From Bacillota bacterium (lineage in GTDB: Bacteria; Bacillota_I; Bacilli_A; RFN20; CAG-288): DNA of 64,000 bases. Position numbers and translations under genes: made by a program. Shown here one piece after another: positions 42,338 to 51,911 of this stretch. The DNA is taken from NCBI GenBank assembly GCA_023398335.1, contig JAEWSJ010000013.1:17895-81894 (forward strand). Reading direction: 5' to 3'. The stretch's first letter is position 1, and each line of letters opens with the position of its first letter. The notes beneath the pieces were generated by a model. The model saw only the letters and a program-made list of their open reading frames with translations, searched no databases and was not told where the DNA came from.

Positions 42338-44710
42338 ATGAAGAAAAACTTTAAAAATGGTATGACTTTAAGTATACTTGCTTTTTCTGTTTTATCACTC
42401 GCCTCTTGCGGTGATGATACAGCAGCAAAGAAATATACTTATCGTGATTATTTACCAGCGTCTCCTGAAACATGGAACGTACACAACTGGTCGACAAACT
42501 CTGATTCGCTTATTATGGGATATTCCGAAATTGGATTATACGATTTCGCGATGAACTCTTCTGGAGATGGATATGAAATAGTACCTGAAATGGCAAGTGG
42601 TGATCCTGTAACAGCTGAATTAACTGATGCTGAAAAGCAAAAGTACTATGATGCCACTACTGATGAGAAAAAAGCTGCATTAGCAGGAAAAGGTTATAAG
42701 TGGACAATTAGTCTTAACCAAAACGCTAAATGGGAAGATGGTACAATCATTAATGCTGATACTTATGTCGAATCTATGGAGTTAATGCTCAATTCTAAAT
42801 ATAAGAATTTAAGAGCTTCAACATATACAAGTGGTACTGCTCAATTAGCTCACGCTTCAGATTATAATAAGAATGGTGAATCAATTTATGAAGATCCTTC
42901 TAAAACTGCAGTTGATAGTAATTTCTACTTCAACTTATATGAAAAGTTACCACAATTTAGTTATAACTATAGTATGGATGATTTATTTAGTGGATACTTA
43001 TCAGCCGCTTCTGCTCCTAAATTAGCTGCTGCATTTGCAGATGAAGCAACATGGGGAAATAAACAAGTTTCTAAATATGTTGTAATTAATGCTTCAAATG
43101 CTGCTGCAATTGTTGATTATCTAAATGAAGTTGCTTCATTGTTCGGTGGATTCCCAACAATTAGCACAGCTCTCACTCCTACAACAGATTTATCTGGTGA
43201 AGCTGTTGTTGACTGGGGCTTTGTAAAAACTGGTACATATAGCGCTGAATTCAAAGATGTTGGTATTAAGAAAGAAAGTGATTACTCATTCTCTTTATAT
43301 CTTGCAGCTCCAATTTCAAAGAATTTCAATTTCTACTATAGCGTTGGTGCAAGTAACTGGATTGTCAAAAAAGATATTTATGTTAGTAATACAACCACCA
43401 CTGGTGGATTATCAAAGACAACATATGGTACTACTAAAGATGCTTATATGTCTTATGGTCCATACAAACTCACAGATTATCAATTAGATAAAACAATCAA
43501 ACTTGATAGAAATGAAAATTGGTATGGTTGGACTGATGGAAAACATAAAGATCAATATCAAACAACAGATATTGAAGTTAAGATTATCGCTGATGAAAAT
43601 GCTGCCTTATTAGCATTTGAAAATGGTGAAATTGATAGTATTGGTTTAAGACCAGCTGATTTATCTAAGTATGGTAAGTCTTCAAATCTTCTTTATACAC
43701 CACAATCTTATACAACAAAGATGTCTCTTAATAGTAACTATGCTGCTTTAAAAGCTAGACAAGATCAATCTAAGAAAGAAAATAAAACTATCTTAGCAAA
43801 CAGAGACTTCCGTGAAGCCTTATCTTGGTCAATCAATAGAACTGATTTAGCACAAACACAAACAGCAGGATCACAAGGATACTTAGTTCCAATTAATGAT
43901 TCTTACATTGCTGATTCTGATACAGGCTTAAGATATCGTAATACTGAAGAAGGTAAGAGAGTTATCACTAACGTATTTGGTACTAATGCCTCTGGTTACG
44001 ATCACGATAAAGTTGTTTCTTTAGTTAAAAAAGCAGTTGATACAGAAATTGCATCTAAATCTGATGGACACTATAGAGAAGGCGATAAAGTTGTCTTATT
44101 ATGGTCCGTTTATAATGATGGATGGAAGACAATGATTGATTGGCTCATCGAAAAGATTCAATCCGCTATGGTTGGTACAGCTCTTGAAGGCAAACTTGAA
44201 ATTAAGACTGAATATGATCTTCAATATGCTGATAAGATGCAAGCGGGTAAAACAGATATTTGTATGTCTACATGGGGTGGAGCTACATTTGATCCATATG
44301 GTATTCCAGAAGTTTATTGTGATGCTTCTTACAAATATGAATTTGGATTTAATCCACTTGATGAGAATACAGCGTTTGCTGTTGAAGGAATAGAAAACGG
44401 CGATAAGCATACATTCCAATGGTGGTATGATGCTTTAAATAAGTCTACTGGTGCTTATAATGCTTCTTCTGCAACAACAGCTGTAAGAATTAAGATTCTT
44501 GCTGCATGGGAAGAAAATTATATTAAGACTTTCAATGTTATCTCTTTATATGCAAGACGTTCTGTTTCTATTGAATCATTCAAAGTAAAACAAGGAACAG
44601 AAGATTACAATGAATTATATGGTTATGGTGGTGTCAGATTTATGACATATAACTATACTGATTCTGAATGGGCAACAAGAGTTTCTTCGGGTCTTGACTA
44701 TACAATTTAA
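42338..44710 (+). CDS. oppA: Oligopeptide-binding lipoprotein OppA (SBP family 5)
   Basis: OppA binds peptides outside the membrane for OppBCDF. The 790 residues are much longer than the 540 of E. coli OppA, as in mycoplasmas. A lipobox SLASC (Cys near residue 26) anchors it. Family-5 blocks are present: WKWTISLNQNAKWEDGT-like GYKWTISLNQNAKWEDG, DAYMSYGPYKLTDYQLDKTIKLDRNENWYG, and NRDFREALSWSINRTDLAQ near residue 487. The extra length lies in inserts of the first lobe (about 115-140 and 200-320). The promoter is strong, and a terminator lies before oppB so that binding protein can be made in excess. Confidence 0.92.
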   Translation: MKKNFKNGMTLSILAFSVLSLASCGDDTAAKKYTYRDYLPASPETWNVHNWSTNSDSLIMGYSEIGLYDFAMNSSGDGYEIVPEMASGDPVTAELTDAEKQKYYDATTDEKKAALAGKGYKWTISLNQNAKWEDGTIINADTYVESMELMLNSKYKNLRASTYTSGTAQLAHASDYNKNGESIYEDPSKTAVDSNFYFNLYEKLPQFSYNYSMDDLFSGYLSAASAPKLAAAFADEATWGNKQVSKYVVINASNAAAIVDYLNEVASLFGGFPTISTALTPTTDLSGEAVVDWGFVKTGTYSAEFKDVGIKKESDYSFSLYLAAPISKNFNFYYSVGASNWIVKKDIYVSNTTTTGGLSKTTYGTTKDAYMSYGPYKLTDYQLDKTIKLDRNENWYGWTDGKHKDQYQTTDIEVKIIADENAALLAFENGEIDSIGLRPADLSKYGKSSNLLYTPQSYTTKMSLNSNYAALKARQDQSKKENKTILANRDFREALSWSINRTDLAQTQTAGSQGYLVPINDSYIADSDTGLRYRNTEEGKRVITNVFGTNASGYDHDKVVSLVKKAVDTEIASKSDGHYREGDKVVLLWSVYNDGWKTMIDWLIEKIQSAMVGTALEGKLEIKTEYDLQYADKMQAGKTDICMSTWGGATFDPYGIPEVYCDASYKYEFGFNPLDENTAFAVEGIENGDKHTFQWWYDALNKSTGAYNASSATTAVRIKILAAWEENYIKTFNVISLYARRSVSIESFKVKQGTEDYNELYGYGGVRFMTYNYTDSEWATRVSSGLDYTI

Positions 44711-44746
44711 TTAGTTTATTCAAATAGATTAATTTAGTGTAATTAT

Positions 44747-44789
44747 AAGGGTGTCATATATATATATATTGATGCCCTTATTTTTATTT
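44747..44789 (+). terminator. Terminator between oppA and oppB
   Basis: AAGGGTGTCA (44747-44756) pairs with TGATGCCCTT (44770-44779), with two G-U pairs and an A/T loop, and is followed by ATTTTTATTT. It probably allows partial read-through. Confidence 0.75.
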
Positions 44790-44823
44790 AAATGTGTGAT
44801 ATTTAGTATTAATACTCGATTTT

Positions 44824-44853
44824 TTGTTGTATTATATTAATACTTCATATAAA
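44824..44853 (+). promoter_or_regulatory. Probable promoter of oppBCDF
   Basis: TTGTTG (44824-44829) and TATAAA (44848-44853) have an 18-bp spacer. The 12-bp palindrome AGTATTAATACT (44805-44816) lies just upstream. Confidence 0.5.
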
Positions 44854-44886
44854 ATATTTAATTAGAAATGAGAGAGGGAAAACTAA

Positions 44887-45846
44887 ATGTTTAAATATAC
44901 TTTAAAAAGAATAGGGCTATTATTAATTACTTTTTTTGTAGTAATGTTAATGTGCTTTGTTTTATTAAAATTAGTTCCTGAGACTATTGTTTGTACTCCT
45001 ACTTCCCAAGGTGGAAACTGTGATGCAGTTTATGCCTGGTATGAAGCCATGGGTTATAACAAGCCAATTATGGAACAATTCTGGATTTACTTATCCAAAT
45101 TCTTTACAGGTGATTTTGGTATGGGTACAAAAATGTATCCTATGCAAAGCGTTGTTAGTGTTATGGCGCAAAAATTACCAGCTACTATTGCGGTTAATAT
45201 ATATACAATGATTTTCTCTGTTCCACTTGGATTATTATTTGGTGCTTTTGCTGCATTAAAGAAAAATAAATGGCAAGATCAAGCTATATCAGTTGGTGTT
45301 ATGCTTATTATTTCAGTTCCAAGTTATGTTTATTGCTTTATAATTTTATATTTACTTTGTTTTAAACTTGGCTGGTTCCCATTACGTGTTAATGATGGAA
45401 CAAATTATTTTACTTTCGAAATGTTTTATTCGATGATTCCAGCGTGTTTATGTTTGGGTTTAGGTACTATTGCAGGATTAACTAGATATACTAGAGCTGA
45501 ATTAACTGAAGTATTAACTAGTGAATATATGCTTCTTGCAAGAGCTAAAGGCTTATCAAGAGGACAAGCAACAGTAAGACACGCATTTAGAAATGCTATG
45601 GTTCCTATTTTTCCTATGATATTAGGTGAAATTATTGGTGTCTTAGGCGGTTCGCTTATTGTTGAAAAATTCTTTTCTATTCCAGGAGTTGGTAATTTGT
45701 ATATTCAATCAATTACAGTTATGGATTACAGTTTCTATATGTTCTTGAATATGTTCTATATTTCTATAGGACTTGTTGCGGGACTTGTTATCGATTTATC
45801 TTATGGATTAATCGATCCACGTATAAGAATGGGAGGTAGAAAATAA
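44887..45846 (+). CDS. oppB: Oligopeptide ABC transporter permease OppB
   Basis: The 319 residues have six membrane segments. The first is LKRIGLLLITFFVVMLMCFVLLKL and the EAA loop is SEYMLLARAKGLSRGQATVRHAFRNAMVPI near residues 212-240. The family pattern SIPGVGNLYIQSITVMDY follows. An extra Cys pair sits in the first external loop (CTPTSQGGNC). The stop overlaps the start of oppC by one base, so translation is coupled. It pairs with OppC as the peptide channel. Confidence 0.95.
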   Translation: MFKYTLKRIGLLLITFFVVMLMCFVLLKLVPETIVCTPTSQGGNCDAVYAWYEAMGYNKPIMEQFWIYLSKFFTGDFGMGTKMYPMQSVVSVMAQKLPATIAVNIYTMIFSVPLGLLFGAFAALKKNKWQDQAISVGVMLIISVPSYVYCFIILYLLCFKLGWFPLRVNDGTNYFTFEMFYSMIPACLCLGLGTIAGLTRYTRAELTEVLTSEYMLLARAKGLSRGQATVRHAFRNAMVPIFPMILGEIIGVLGGSLIVEKFFSIPGVGNLYIQSITVMDYSFYMFLNMFYISIGLVAGLVIDLSYGLIDPRIRMGGRK

Positions 45847-47375
45847 TGAAAAAAAATAGCTTTGATAATTCTTTGTCTAAAGAAGAATTTAGTTTTGTTC
45901 AAAAAGATGCAAAGATATTTGATCAAAAATTCCAAACCAAGAAGATCGGTTCTTTTAAAGACGCTATGATTAGATTTTCTAGAAATAAAGGATCGGTTAT
46001 CGCTTTTATAATTTTAGGTTTATTGGTATTGTTTTCAATTGTTGTTCCGATTGTTAGTGGATATGATGTATCTTATACTGATTCTTATTATGTAAATTGT
46101 ACTCCAAAAGTTTTCGAAGCTGGCACTGGATTTTGGGATGGCACTGTTTCCGAAGAAAAAGAAGAAACTTCGTACGAATATTTTTTAAATTATGGTGCGG
46201 TCGTTAAGACTAATTCTAAAAGAACTTACTTTAATCAAGATGTCGGTAAAGATGTAACAATGTATACTTTTACTAGAAATACATATGTTCAAGGATATAA
46301 GTTTGCTCAAGTTGGCAAAACTGAATTAGATAAGTATATTGCGTATGATAAAACAGTTACTTCTGATAAAGACAAGATTTTGTCTCCTTTGATAGATTAT
46401 TCATATATTGATGATTTACCAACTGGAGATTTTAACAAAATCACTTTAAAGTCTAATTTAGAGAGAGATGCAAACTACTTCTACAAGGTCAATGAAAAAC
46501 TTAAACCAATGAAAAGTGATGGTAAGCTACAATATATTTATAAGACAAATTCAGATGGTTCTTATGATTATTATGAACAAGCAACAAATTCTGATGGTGA
46601 ATTAACTAATTCTTATAAAATTAGATACAATTACGATAATAAATATATATTCCTTAATGGATCTGCTCCAAAATATGTTTTAGGTTCAAACTCTGCAGGA
46701 TATGATATCATTACTAGATTAGCTTCTGGTGGTAGATTATCTTTAATTTTAGGATTTGCTGTAGCTTCTATTAACATTTTATTAGGTGTTATTTATGGAT
46801 CCATCGAAGGTTATTACGGAGGCAGAGTTGACTTAGTAATGGAACGTGTATCTGATATTTTAAGTAGTGTTCCATCTATGGTTGTTGTCACGTTAATGGG
46901 CATACACTTGAATAAAATATTTGCGTTTGATGGCGGTTCAATTATAGTATTGTTTATAGCGTTTGTTTCTACGGGATGGATAGGTACGGCTTCTACAGTT
47001 CGTATGCAGTTCTACAGATATAAAAACCAAGAATATATTCTTGCTGCAAGAACATTAGGCGCAGGAGATTCAAGACTTATTTTCCATCATATTTTACCTA
47101 ACGCTATTGGACCAGTTGTAACTTCTTCTGTTTTGATGATTCCAGGAGTTATTTTCTCTGAGTCGATGCTTTCTTATTTGAACATTATTGATTTATCATC
47201 AAGAACTGTAACAAGTATTGGTACTATGTTAAGTGAAGGTCAATCTGCATTTACAACTTATCCAAATAATATAGTTTGGCCAGCTTTGTTCATATCGCTT
47301 TTAATGATATCATTTAACATTTTTGGTAATGGATTACGTGATGCGTTCAATCCATCTTTGAGAGGTGCAGAATAA
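45846..47375 (+). CDS. oppC: Oligopeptide ABC transporter permease OppC with about 200-residue external insertion
   Basis: At 509 residues it is about 200 longer than typical OppC. The first membrane segment (SVIAFIILGLLVLFSIVVPIV, about 55-75) is followed by an inserted domain to about residue 280. That domain is rich in Tyr, Asp, Lys and Asn, with no membrane segment. Normally a loop of about 50 residues is found there. The conserved part then begins (KYVLGSNSAGYDIITRLASGGRLSLILG, near 285) and runs through five segments. The EAA loop is NQEYILAARTLGAGDSRLIFHHILPN. The insert lies on the outer face and may contact the large OppA or peptides. It overlaps oppB by one base. Confidence 0.93.
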   Translation: MKKNSFDNSLSKEEFSFVQKDAKIFDQKFQTKKIGSFKDAMIRFSRNKGSVIAFIILGLLVLFSIVVPIVSGYDVSYTDSYYVNCTPKVFEAGTGFWDGTVSEEKEETSYEYFLNYGAVVKTNSKRTYFNQDVGKDVTMYTFTRNTYVQGYKFAQVGKTELDKYIAYDKTVTSDKDKILSPLIDYSYIDDLPTGDFNKITLKSNLERDANYFYKVNEKLKPMKSDGKLQYIYKTNSDGSYDYYEQATNSDGELTNSYKIRYNYDNKYIFLNGSAPKYVLGSNSAGYDIITRLASGGRLSLILGFAVASINILLGVIYGSIEGYYGGRVDLVMERVSDILSSVPSMVVVTLMGIHLNKIFAFDGGSIIVLFIAFVSTGWIGTASTVRMQFYRYKNQEYILAARTLGAGDSRLIFHHILPNAIGPVVTSSVLMIPGVIFSESMLSYLNIIDLSSRTVTSIGTMLSEGQSAFTTYPNNIVWPALFISLLMISFNIFGNGLRDAFNPSLRGAE

Positions 47376-47376
47376 A

Positions 47377-49179
47377 ATGAATAGTAAAAAGAATGAAGAA
47401 AACTTTAGAAATGAGTCGAATAAAGTACTAGATGTTAAAAATTTAAGAGTTTCATTTTATACTGTCAATGGTACTGTTAAAGCTGTTAGAGGAATTGATT
47501 TCTCTTTATACAAGGGTAAAACTTTAGCAATTGTCGGTGAGTCTGGTAGCGGAAAATCTGTTACTTCACGTGCTATTATGGGCATTTTAGCTCAAAATAG
47601 AATCATTGAAGAAGGTCAAATATTGTATGATGGAAAAGATATTCTTCAATTATCTGAAGATGAATTAACAAAGATCAGAGGTAGCAAGATATCGATGATT
47701 TTCCAAGATCCTATGTCTTCTTTAAATCCAATTATGAAGGTTGGTAAGCAAGTTACAGAGGCCATGGTTTTAAAAGAAAAATCTACAATTAAAGAAGCTA
47801 AAAAGAAAACTAATTACTTATTAAGTAGAATAAATACCGAAGGTTTAAAATCTAGTTTTCCAGGATATTCAACAATTTCACTAAATAAAAACTTTGTTGA
47901 TAGTGTATTAAATAAGACTGAATTTAAAGATTTTGACTTTAAAGCATTAATCGATGCTTTATTTGTAAGTAATAGAGCAGAAGTAGATGATATTAGAAAA
48001 AAAGCTTTAGTTGAAATTGAAACTATTAAAAATGAAATTATTATTGATAATAGTATTAATGTTGCTAACTATAAGAAAAATAAAAAGAGACTTGCAGCTT
48101 TAATGAATGAGATTGAAGATAAATTATTATCTTCAAGAGAAAATATTATTTCAACATTCTCTGTATTAGTTAATTATTCCGTTTCAAATTATATTGGTAC
48201 TGTAAAACGTATATTAAAAGAAGAAAAAAGACAAAAGAAATTTGAAGGAAAGACTGTTAGTGAACAAGCTGAGATTAAAGCTAGAGCATTTGGTAGCGAA
48301 ATAGTTGTTACCCCCGAGATAATTGCAAAACATTTATCGGATTCCTTTGCTGAATTAATTGAATACTTAAATGATAGTATTAATTCTAAAGCTAAACATA
48401 CTTCTGATGCATTCATTCAACAACTTAATGAAAATATTGTTGATGCACATTTAAAAGTTGATAAAAAAGATATTTATAATAGAGCTGTAAAAGTTTTAAG
48501 CGAAGTTGGAATTCCTGAACCTGCAAAAAGAATGAAACAATATCCATTCCAATTTTCAGGTGGTATGAGACAAAGAATTGTCATTGCAATTGCATTGTCA
48601 TCAAATCCAGAAATTTTGATTTGTGATGAACCAACAACTGCTCTTGACGTTACCATTCAAGCTCAAATACTTGATCTTATTGATAATTTAAAGAAGAAGA
48701 GAAATTTATCGATTGTTTTTATTACCCATAACTTAGGCGTTGTCGCAAGAATGGCTGATGATGTTGCTGTTATGTATGCTGGTAAAATTGTCGAATATGG
48801 TACAGTTGATGAAATTTTCTATGAACCGTGTCATCCATATACTTGGGCATTACTTGCATCTATGCCTGATTTGGATTCTAAAGAAAAACTTGATGCAATT
48901 CCTGGAACACCTCCAAATATGATTATCCCTCCAGTTGGGGATGCATTTGCGGCTAGAAACAAATACGCAATGAAGATTGATTTTGAAAAGCAACCTGATT
49001 TATTTGAAGTATCTCCTACTCACTTTGCTGCTACTTGGTTATTGCACCCATCCGCACCAAAAGTAGAGCCACCAAAAATTGTAATTAATCGTATTAATAA
49101 GATGAAAGCTGCTATTGAGAGTCAAAAACAGATAAAAGGAGGAAAATCAAATGCCAACAAAGAAAAAAGTGGAAAATGA
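47377..49179 (+). CDS. oppD: Oligopeptide ABC transporter ATPase OppD with long inserted segment
   Basis: The ATG 47377 is preferred over GTG 47365 because AGAGGTG precedes it. The 600 residues contrast with about 340 in typical OppD. GESGSGKS (near residue 53) and the Q-loop FQDPMSSLNPI (near 107) are followed by about 220 inserted residues. These are helical, charged and repeat-free, and probably coiled coil. Then come the signature FSGGMRQRIVIAIAL (near 393), Walker B ILICDEPTTALD and THNLGVVA. The C-terminal peptide-transporter extension ends LEAIPGTPPNM-like (LDAIPGTPPNM). The gene overlaps oppF by 29 bases. Confidence 0.92.
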   Translation: MNSKKNEENFRNESNKVLDVKNLRVSFYTVNGTVKAVRGIDFSLYKGKTLAIVGESGSGKSVTSRAIMGILAQNRIIEEGQILYDGKDILQLSEDELTKIRGSKISMIFQDPMSSLNPIMKVGKQVTEAMVLKEKSTIKEAKKKTNYLLSRINTEGLKSSFPGYSTISLNKNFVDSVLNKTEFKDFDFKALIDALFVSNRAEVDDIRKKALVEIETIKNEIIIDNSINVANYKKNKKRLAALMNEIEDKLLSSRENIISTFSVLVNYSVSNYIGTVKRILKEEKRQKKFEGKTVSEQAEIKARAFGSEIVVTPEIIAKHLSDSFAELIEYLNDSINSKAKHTSDAFIQQLNENIVDAHLKVDKKDIYNRAVKVLSEVGIPEPAKRMKQYPFQFSGGMRQRIVIAIALSSNPEILICDEPTTALDVTIQAQILDLIDNLKKKRNLSIVFITHNLGVVARMADDVAVMYAGKIVEYGTVDEIFYEPCHPYTWALLASMPDLDSKEKLDAIPGTPPNMIIPPVGDAFAARNKYAMKIDFEKQPDLFEVSPTHFAATWLLHPSAPKVEPPKIVINRINKMKAAIESQKQIKGGKSNANKEKSGK

Positions 49180-50491
49180 TAAAGAAGTAATCCTTTCGGT
49201 TAGACATTTAAAACAATATTTCAAATTTTCATCTGGCGAGATGAAATACAATAAAGCGGTTCATGATGTATCTTTCGATGTTTATAAAGGCGAAGTTTTC
49301 GGATTAGTCGGTGAATCTGGTTGTGGTAAAACAACTACTGGACGTTCTATTATTAAACTTTATGATATTACTTCAGGTTCGATTTATTTTGAAGGTCAAA
49401 GAATTTCTGCTGGTACAAGATGGAATGAAAAAGAAATTAAATGGACAAAAAAGAGAACTGGTCGTAAAATTCTCGAATTAAAAGAGGAAAGAAAATCAGC
49501 TATTAAAGAAGCAACTTTGGATGCGCAAGATGATGCTTCAGTTAGAGAAATTGAAGAACACATTAAAAAAGAATATGACGATAAGATCAATGATTTGCTT
49601 GATAAAGAAAAGAAAACGGTCAAAGAACAAGTTGCTATTATTAAATCTGCAAGATATGATTCAAAGAATGCCGATAAAATTTATGCAAGAGAAGAAATTG
49701 AAAAAGTTAAAAAGCATTTTGCAAAGAAATTTGCAGAAGCGGATACTTTAAGCAAAAAATTAGATACATTTATTAAATATAGAAAAGCTTATCGACTTGC
49801 TTCTCATGAAAAAATCATGTCAAAGATGCAGATGATTTTCCAAGATCCTATTGCAAGTCTTGATCCACGTATGACAGTAAAAGAAATTATTGCTGAAGGT
49901 TTACGTATTAAGGGAATTAAGGACAAAAATGTAATTGAAGAAAAAGTTAATGATGTTTTAAAATTAGTTGGCTTACTTCCTGAACATTCTACAAGATATC
50001 CACATGAATTCTCTGGTGGTCAAAGACAACGTATTGGTATTGCTAGAGCATTAGTTATGAATCCTGATTTAATCATTGCGGACGAACCAGTCTCCGCTCT
50101 TGATGTTTCTATTCAAGCTCAGGTTATTAACTTATTAAATGATTTAAAATCCTCTTTAGGATTAACAATCTTATTTGTCGCTCACGATTTATCTGTTGTT
50201 AAATATTTCTGCGATAGAATTGCAGTTATGTATTTTGGTAAGATTGTCGAACTTACTACTTCGGATGAATTATTCAAGCATCCATGTCATCCATATACAA
50301 TTTCATTACTTAGTGCTATTCCTATTCCTGATCCACATACAGAAAGACACCATAAACGTATTAATTATGTTCCTTCTAAAGATCATGATTATTCAGTCAA
50401 CAAACCATCATTTAGAGAAATCATTCCAGGACATTTTGTTGACTGTAATGATGAAGAAGCGGCAAAGTATTTAGAGCTTTGCTCAAAGTAA
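49151..50491 (+). CDS. oppF: Oligopeptide ABC transporter ATPase OppF with inserted segment
   Basis: The start at 49151 follows AAAGGAGG and lies inside the end of oppD. The 446 residues include GESGCGKTTTGR (near 53). Then comes about 135 inserted residues of charged helix (KRTGRKILELKEERKSAI and onward, about 88-222) before the Q-loop MQMIFQDPIASLDPRM. The signature EFSGGQRQRIGIARAL (near 287), Walker B LIIADEPVSALD and VAHDLSVV follow. Here the insert precedes the Q-loop, whereas in OppD it follows it. OppD and OppF together energise OppBC. The usual C-terminal Cys-rich end is reduced. Confidence 0.93.
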   Translation: MPTKKKVENDKEVILSVRHLKQYFKFSSGEMKYNKAVHDVSFDVYKGEVFGLVGESGCGKTTTGRSIIKLYDITSGSIYFEGQRISAGTRWNEKEIKWTKKRTGRKILELKEERKSAIKEATLDAQDDASVREIEEHIKKEYDDKINDLLDKEKKTVKEQVAIIKSARYDSKNADKIYAREEIEKVKKHFAKKFAEADTLSKKLDTFIKYRKAYRLASHEKIMSKMQMIFQDPIASLDPRMTVKEIIAEGLRIKGIKDKNVIEEKVNDVLKLVGLLPEHSTRYPHEFSGGQRQRIGIARALVMNPDLIIADEPVSALDVSIQAQVINLLNDLKSSLGLTILFVAHDLSVVKYFCDRIAVMYFGKIVELTTSDELFKHPCHPYTISLLSAIPIPDPHTERHHKRINYVPSKDHDYSVNKPSFREIIPGHFVDCNDEEAAKYLELCSK

Positions 50492-50492
50492 A

Positions 50493-50960
50493 ATGAATAA
50501 GCCAAGCAAAGATAATATCGATGAAATGATATGTAAGCCTAAAAAGAAAATTCATTGGAAGCAATTCTTTATCGAAAGTGTTATTTCTCTTGTAATTTTG
50601 TCACTTATTGGATTAGGTGTTGGCTTTATTAGTGTTTATTCAAAAGGATTTACTTTTGAAAAAGAAAGTTTTCGTATTTTATGCGACTCGTTCTTCGTCA
50701 GTGGTATTTTGGGGATATGCTTTTGGTTATTGTTGTTCGTTTCACGTGAAGGCGGCTTTGATTTATTGGTATATGGCTGTAAGAAATTATTCTTATACAC
50801 ATTTACTTCTAAGAAACATGCCGCAGAAAAAATGCCAGAATCATATGTTGAATATGTTGAAATGAAAAGAGAAAAAAGAAAAGATTTATTTTTCGGACTT
50901 CTAGTTTGTTCTTCTATATATTTTATTCTTTCTTTGATTTTCTTGTTTTTAACAAAGTAA
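50493..50960 (+). CDS. DUF3899-like membrane protein
   Basis: The 155 residues have an N-terminal Lys-rich cytoplasmic part and then three membrane segments (FIESVISLVILSLIGLGVGF; SFFVSGILGICFWLLLFV; LFFGLLVCSSIYFILSLIF). A REGGFDLLVYGCKKL motif sits between segments two and three. This fits the small DUF3899 proteins found near Opp or cell-envelope genes in low-GC Gram-positives, whose function is unknown. It begins one base after the oppF stop and should be part of the opp transcript. Confidence 0.65.
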   Translation: MNKPSKDNIDEMICKPKKKIHWKQFFIESVISLVILSLIGLGVGFISVYSKGFTFEKESFRILCDSFFVSGILGICFWLLLFVSREGGFDLLVYGCKKLFLYTFTSKKHAAEKMPESYVEYVEMKREKRKDLFFGLLVCSSIYFILSLIFLFLTK

Positions 50961-50969
50961 TTAGAATTA

Positions 50970-51014
50970 AACTTAACAATAATATTTTCAATAATGTGTT
51001 GTTAGGTTTTTTTA
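50970..51014 (+). terminator. Terminator of the opp operon
   Basis: AACTTAACAA (50970-50979) and TTGTTAGGTT (50999-51008, one G-U) form a 10-bp stem, followed by six or more T. Confidence 0.85.
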
Positions 51015-51078
51015 TTAAACAAATTTTATATTGTTTATAAGATATAAAAAATTTTATAATTAATTAAAATTCAGCAAT

Positions 51079-51092
51079 TGTAATCGGTTACA
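51079..51092 (+). promoter_or_regulatory. cre-type site before the protease operon
   Basis: TGTAATCGGTTACA matches the 14-mer cre consensus TGWAANCGNTNWCA at every fixed position and lies in a longer inverted repeat with ATTGTAA / TTACAAT arms (51077-51094). It ends 22 bp before the -35 element. Confidence 0.65.
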
Positions 51093-51114
51093 ATATCATT
51101 ACGTTATATTTCAC

Positions 51115-51143
51115 TTGCAACATTTAATTTATATATATATAAT
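51115..51143 (+). promoter_or_regulatory. Promoter of the lipoprotein-protease-ABC operon
   Basis: TTGCAA (51115-51120) and a consensus TATAAT (51138-51143) are 17 bp apart. Confidence 0.75.
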
Positions 51144-51190
51144 AATCTCAATTATCAGCACTTATTGTGTGATTTTACAGGAGAATTTAT

Positions 51191-51892
51191 ATGCATAGAA
51201 AAAGTTTTGGGATAGTTTTTGTTTTATCGTTATTATTTTGCGTATCAAGTTGTGGTGAAAACACTAACTTTGGAAAAGATTGTGAAATAAATGACATTAA
51301 AAGCAAATTTACTATTGCGTCAAGAAAAGTTGTTGAAGCCACGGGCAAAGTTGAGATGTTTAGTTCTGTCAATGCTGACAATAAATCGGTCGTTGAGTTT
51401 AAGACACAATATTATCAAAATGCGTTAGTGAAGAAAGAAACTACAAATAAAAACATTTCAAGTGATACCTTATCGGTTGTTAAGAGGGTTAGTGGTGTTG
51501 CTACCACAATTACATATGATTATATTAGTAAATCATATACTGAAGTAGTGGGAAGTGTTTCTTTTATACCAGTTTTTACTAGTTTATTAAATAAAGTTAA
51601 TTCTTATTCAGAAGCGGCATATAGCCATAGATTAGATTCAAAGAGCTTCACTTGTAAAGAGAAAAAATTGGAAGTGGATTATTCTCAAAATCCAATTACT
51701 CTTGATGTTGAGACAAAATTAAAATTGAGAAGTATTTGCTTAACTATGGATGATGAACAATTGGTCGGAGTTAAATATGCAACGCAGTTATCAAATATTA
51801 TTACATCATACGAAGTATCATATTCTTATGGTACTCTAGCTGAATTTGACTTATCCACTTTGAAAATTGATTCAAACTGGAAAGCAAACTAA
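51191..51892 (+). CDS. Lipoprotein of unknown function, first gene of the protease operon
   Basis: The 233-residue protein has a lipoprotein signal with lipobox CVSSC (Cys near residue 19) and a beta-rich remainder with no known motif. Alternating strands such as KVVEATGKVEMFSSV and KLKLRSICLTMDDEQLVGVKY resemble the LolA/LppX type of half-barrel only loosely. It is the first gene after a strong promoter with a cre-like site, 19 bp before the large subtilase gene. A chaperone, inhibitor or substrate-handling role for the protease is possible but unproven. Confidence 0.6.
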   Translation: MHRKSFGIVFVLSLLFCVSSCGENTNFGKDCEINDIKSKFTIASRKVVEATGKVEMFSSVNADNKSVVEFKTQYYQNALVKKETTNKNISSDTLSVVKRVSGVATTITYDYISKSYTEVVGSVSFIPVFTSLLNKVNSYSEAAYSHRLDSKSFTCKEKKLEVDYSQNPITLDVETKLKLRSICLTMDDEQLVGVKYATQLSNIITSYEVSYSYGTLAEFDLSTLKIDSNWKAN

Positions 51893-51911
51893 TTTATAAG
51901 AGGTAAATGAA

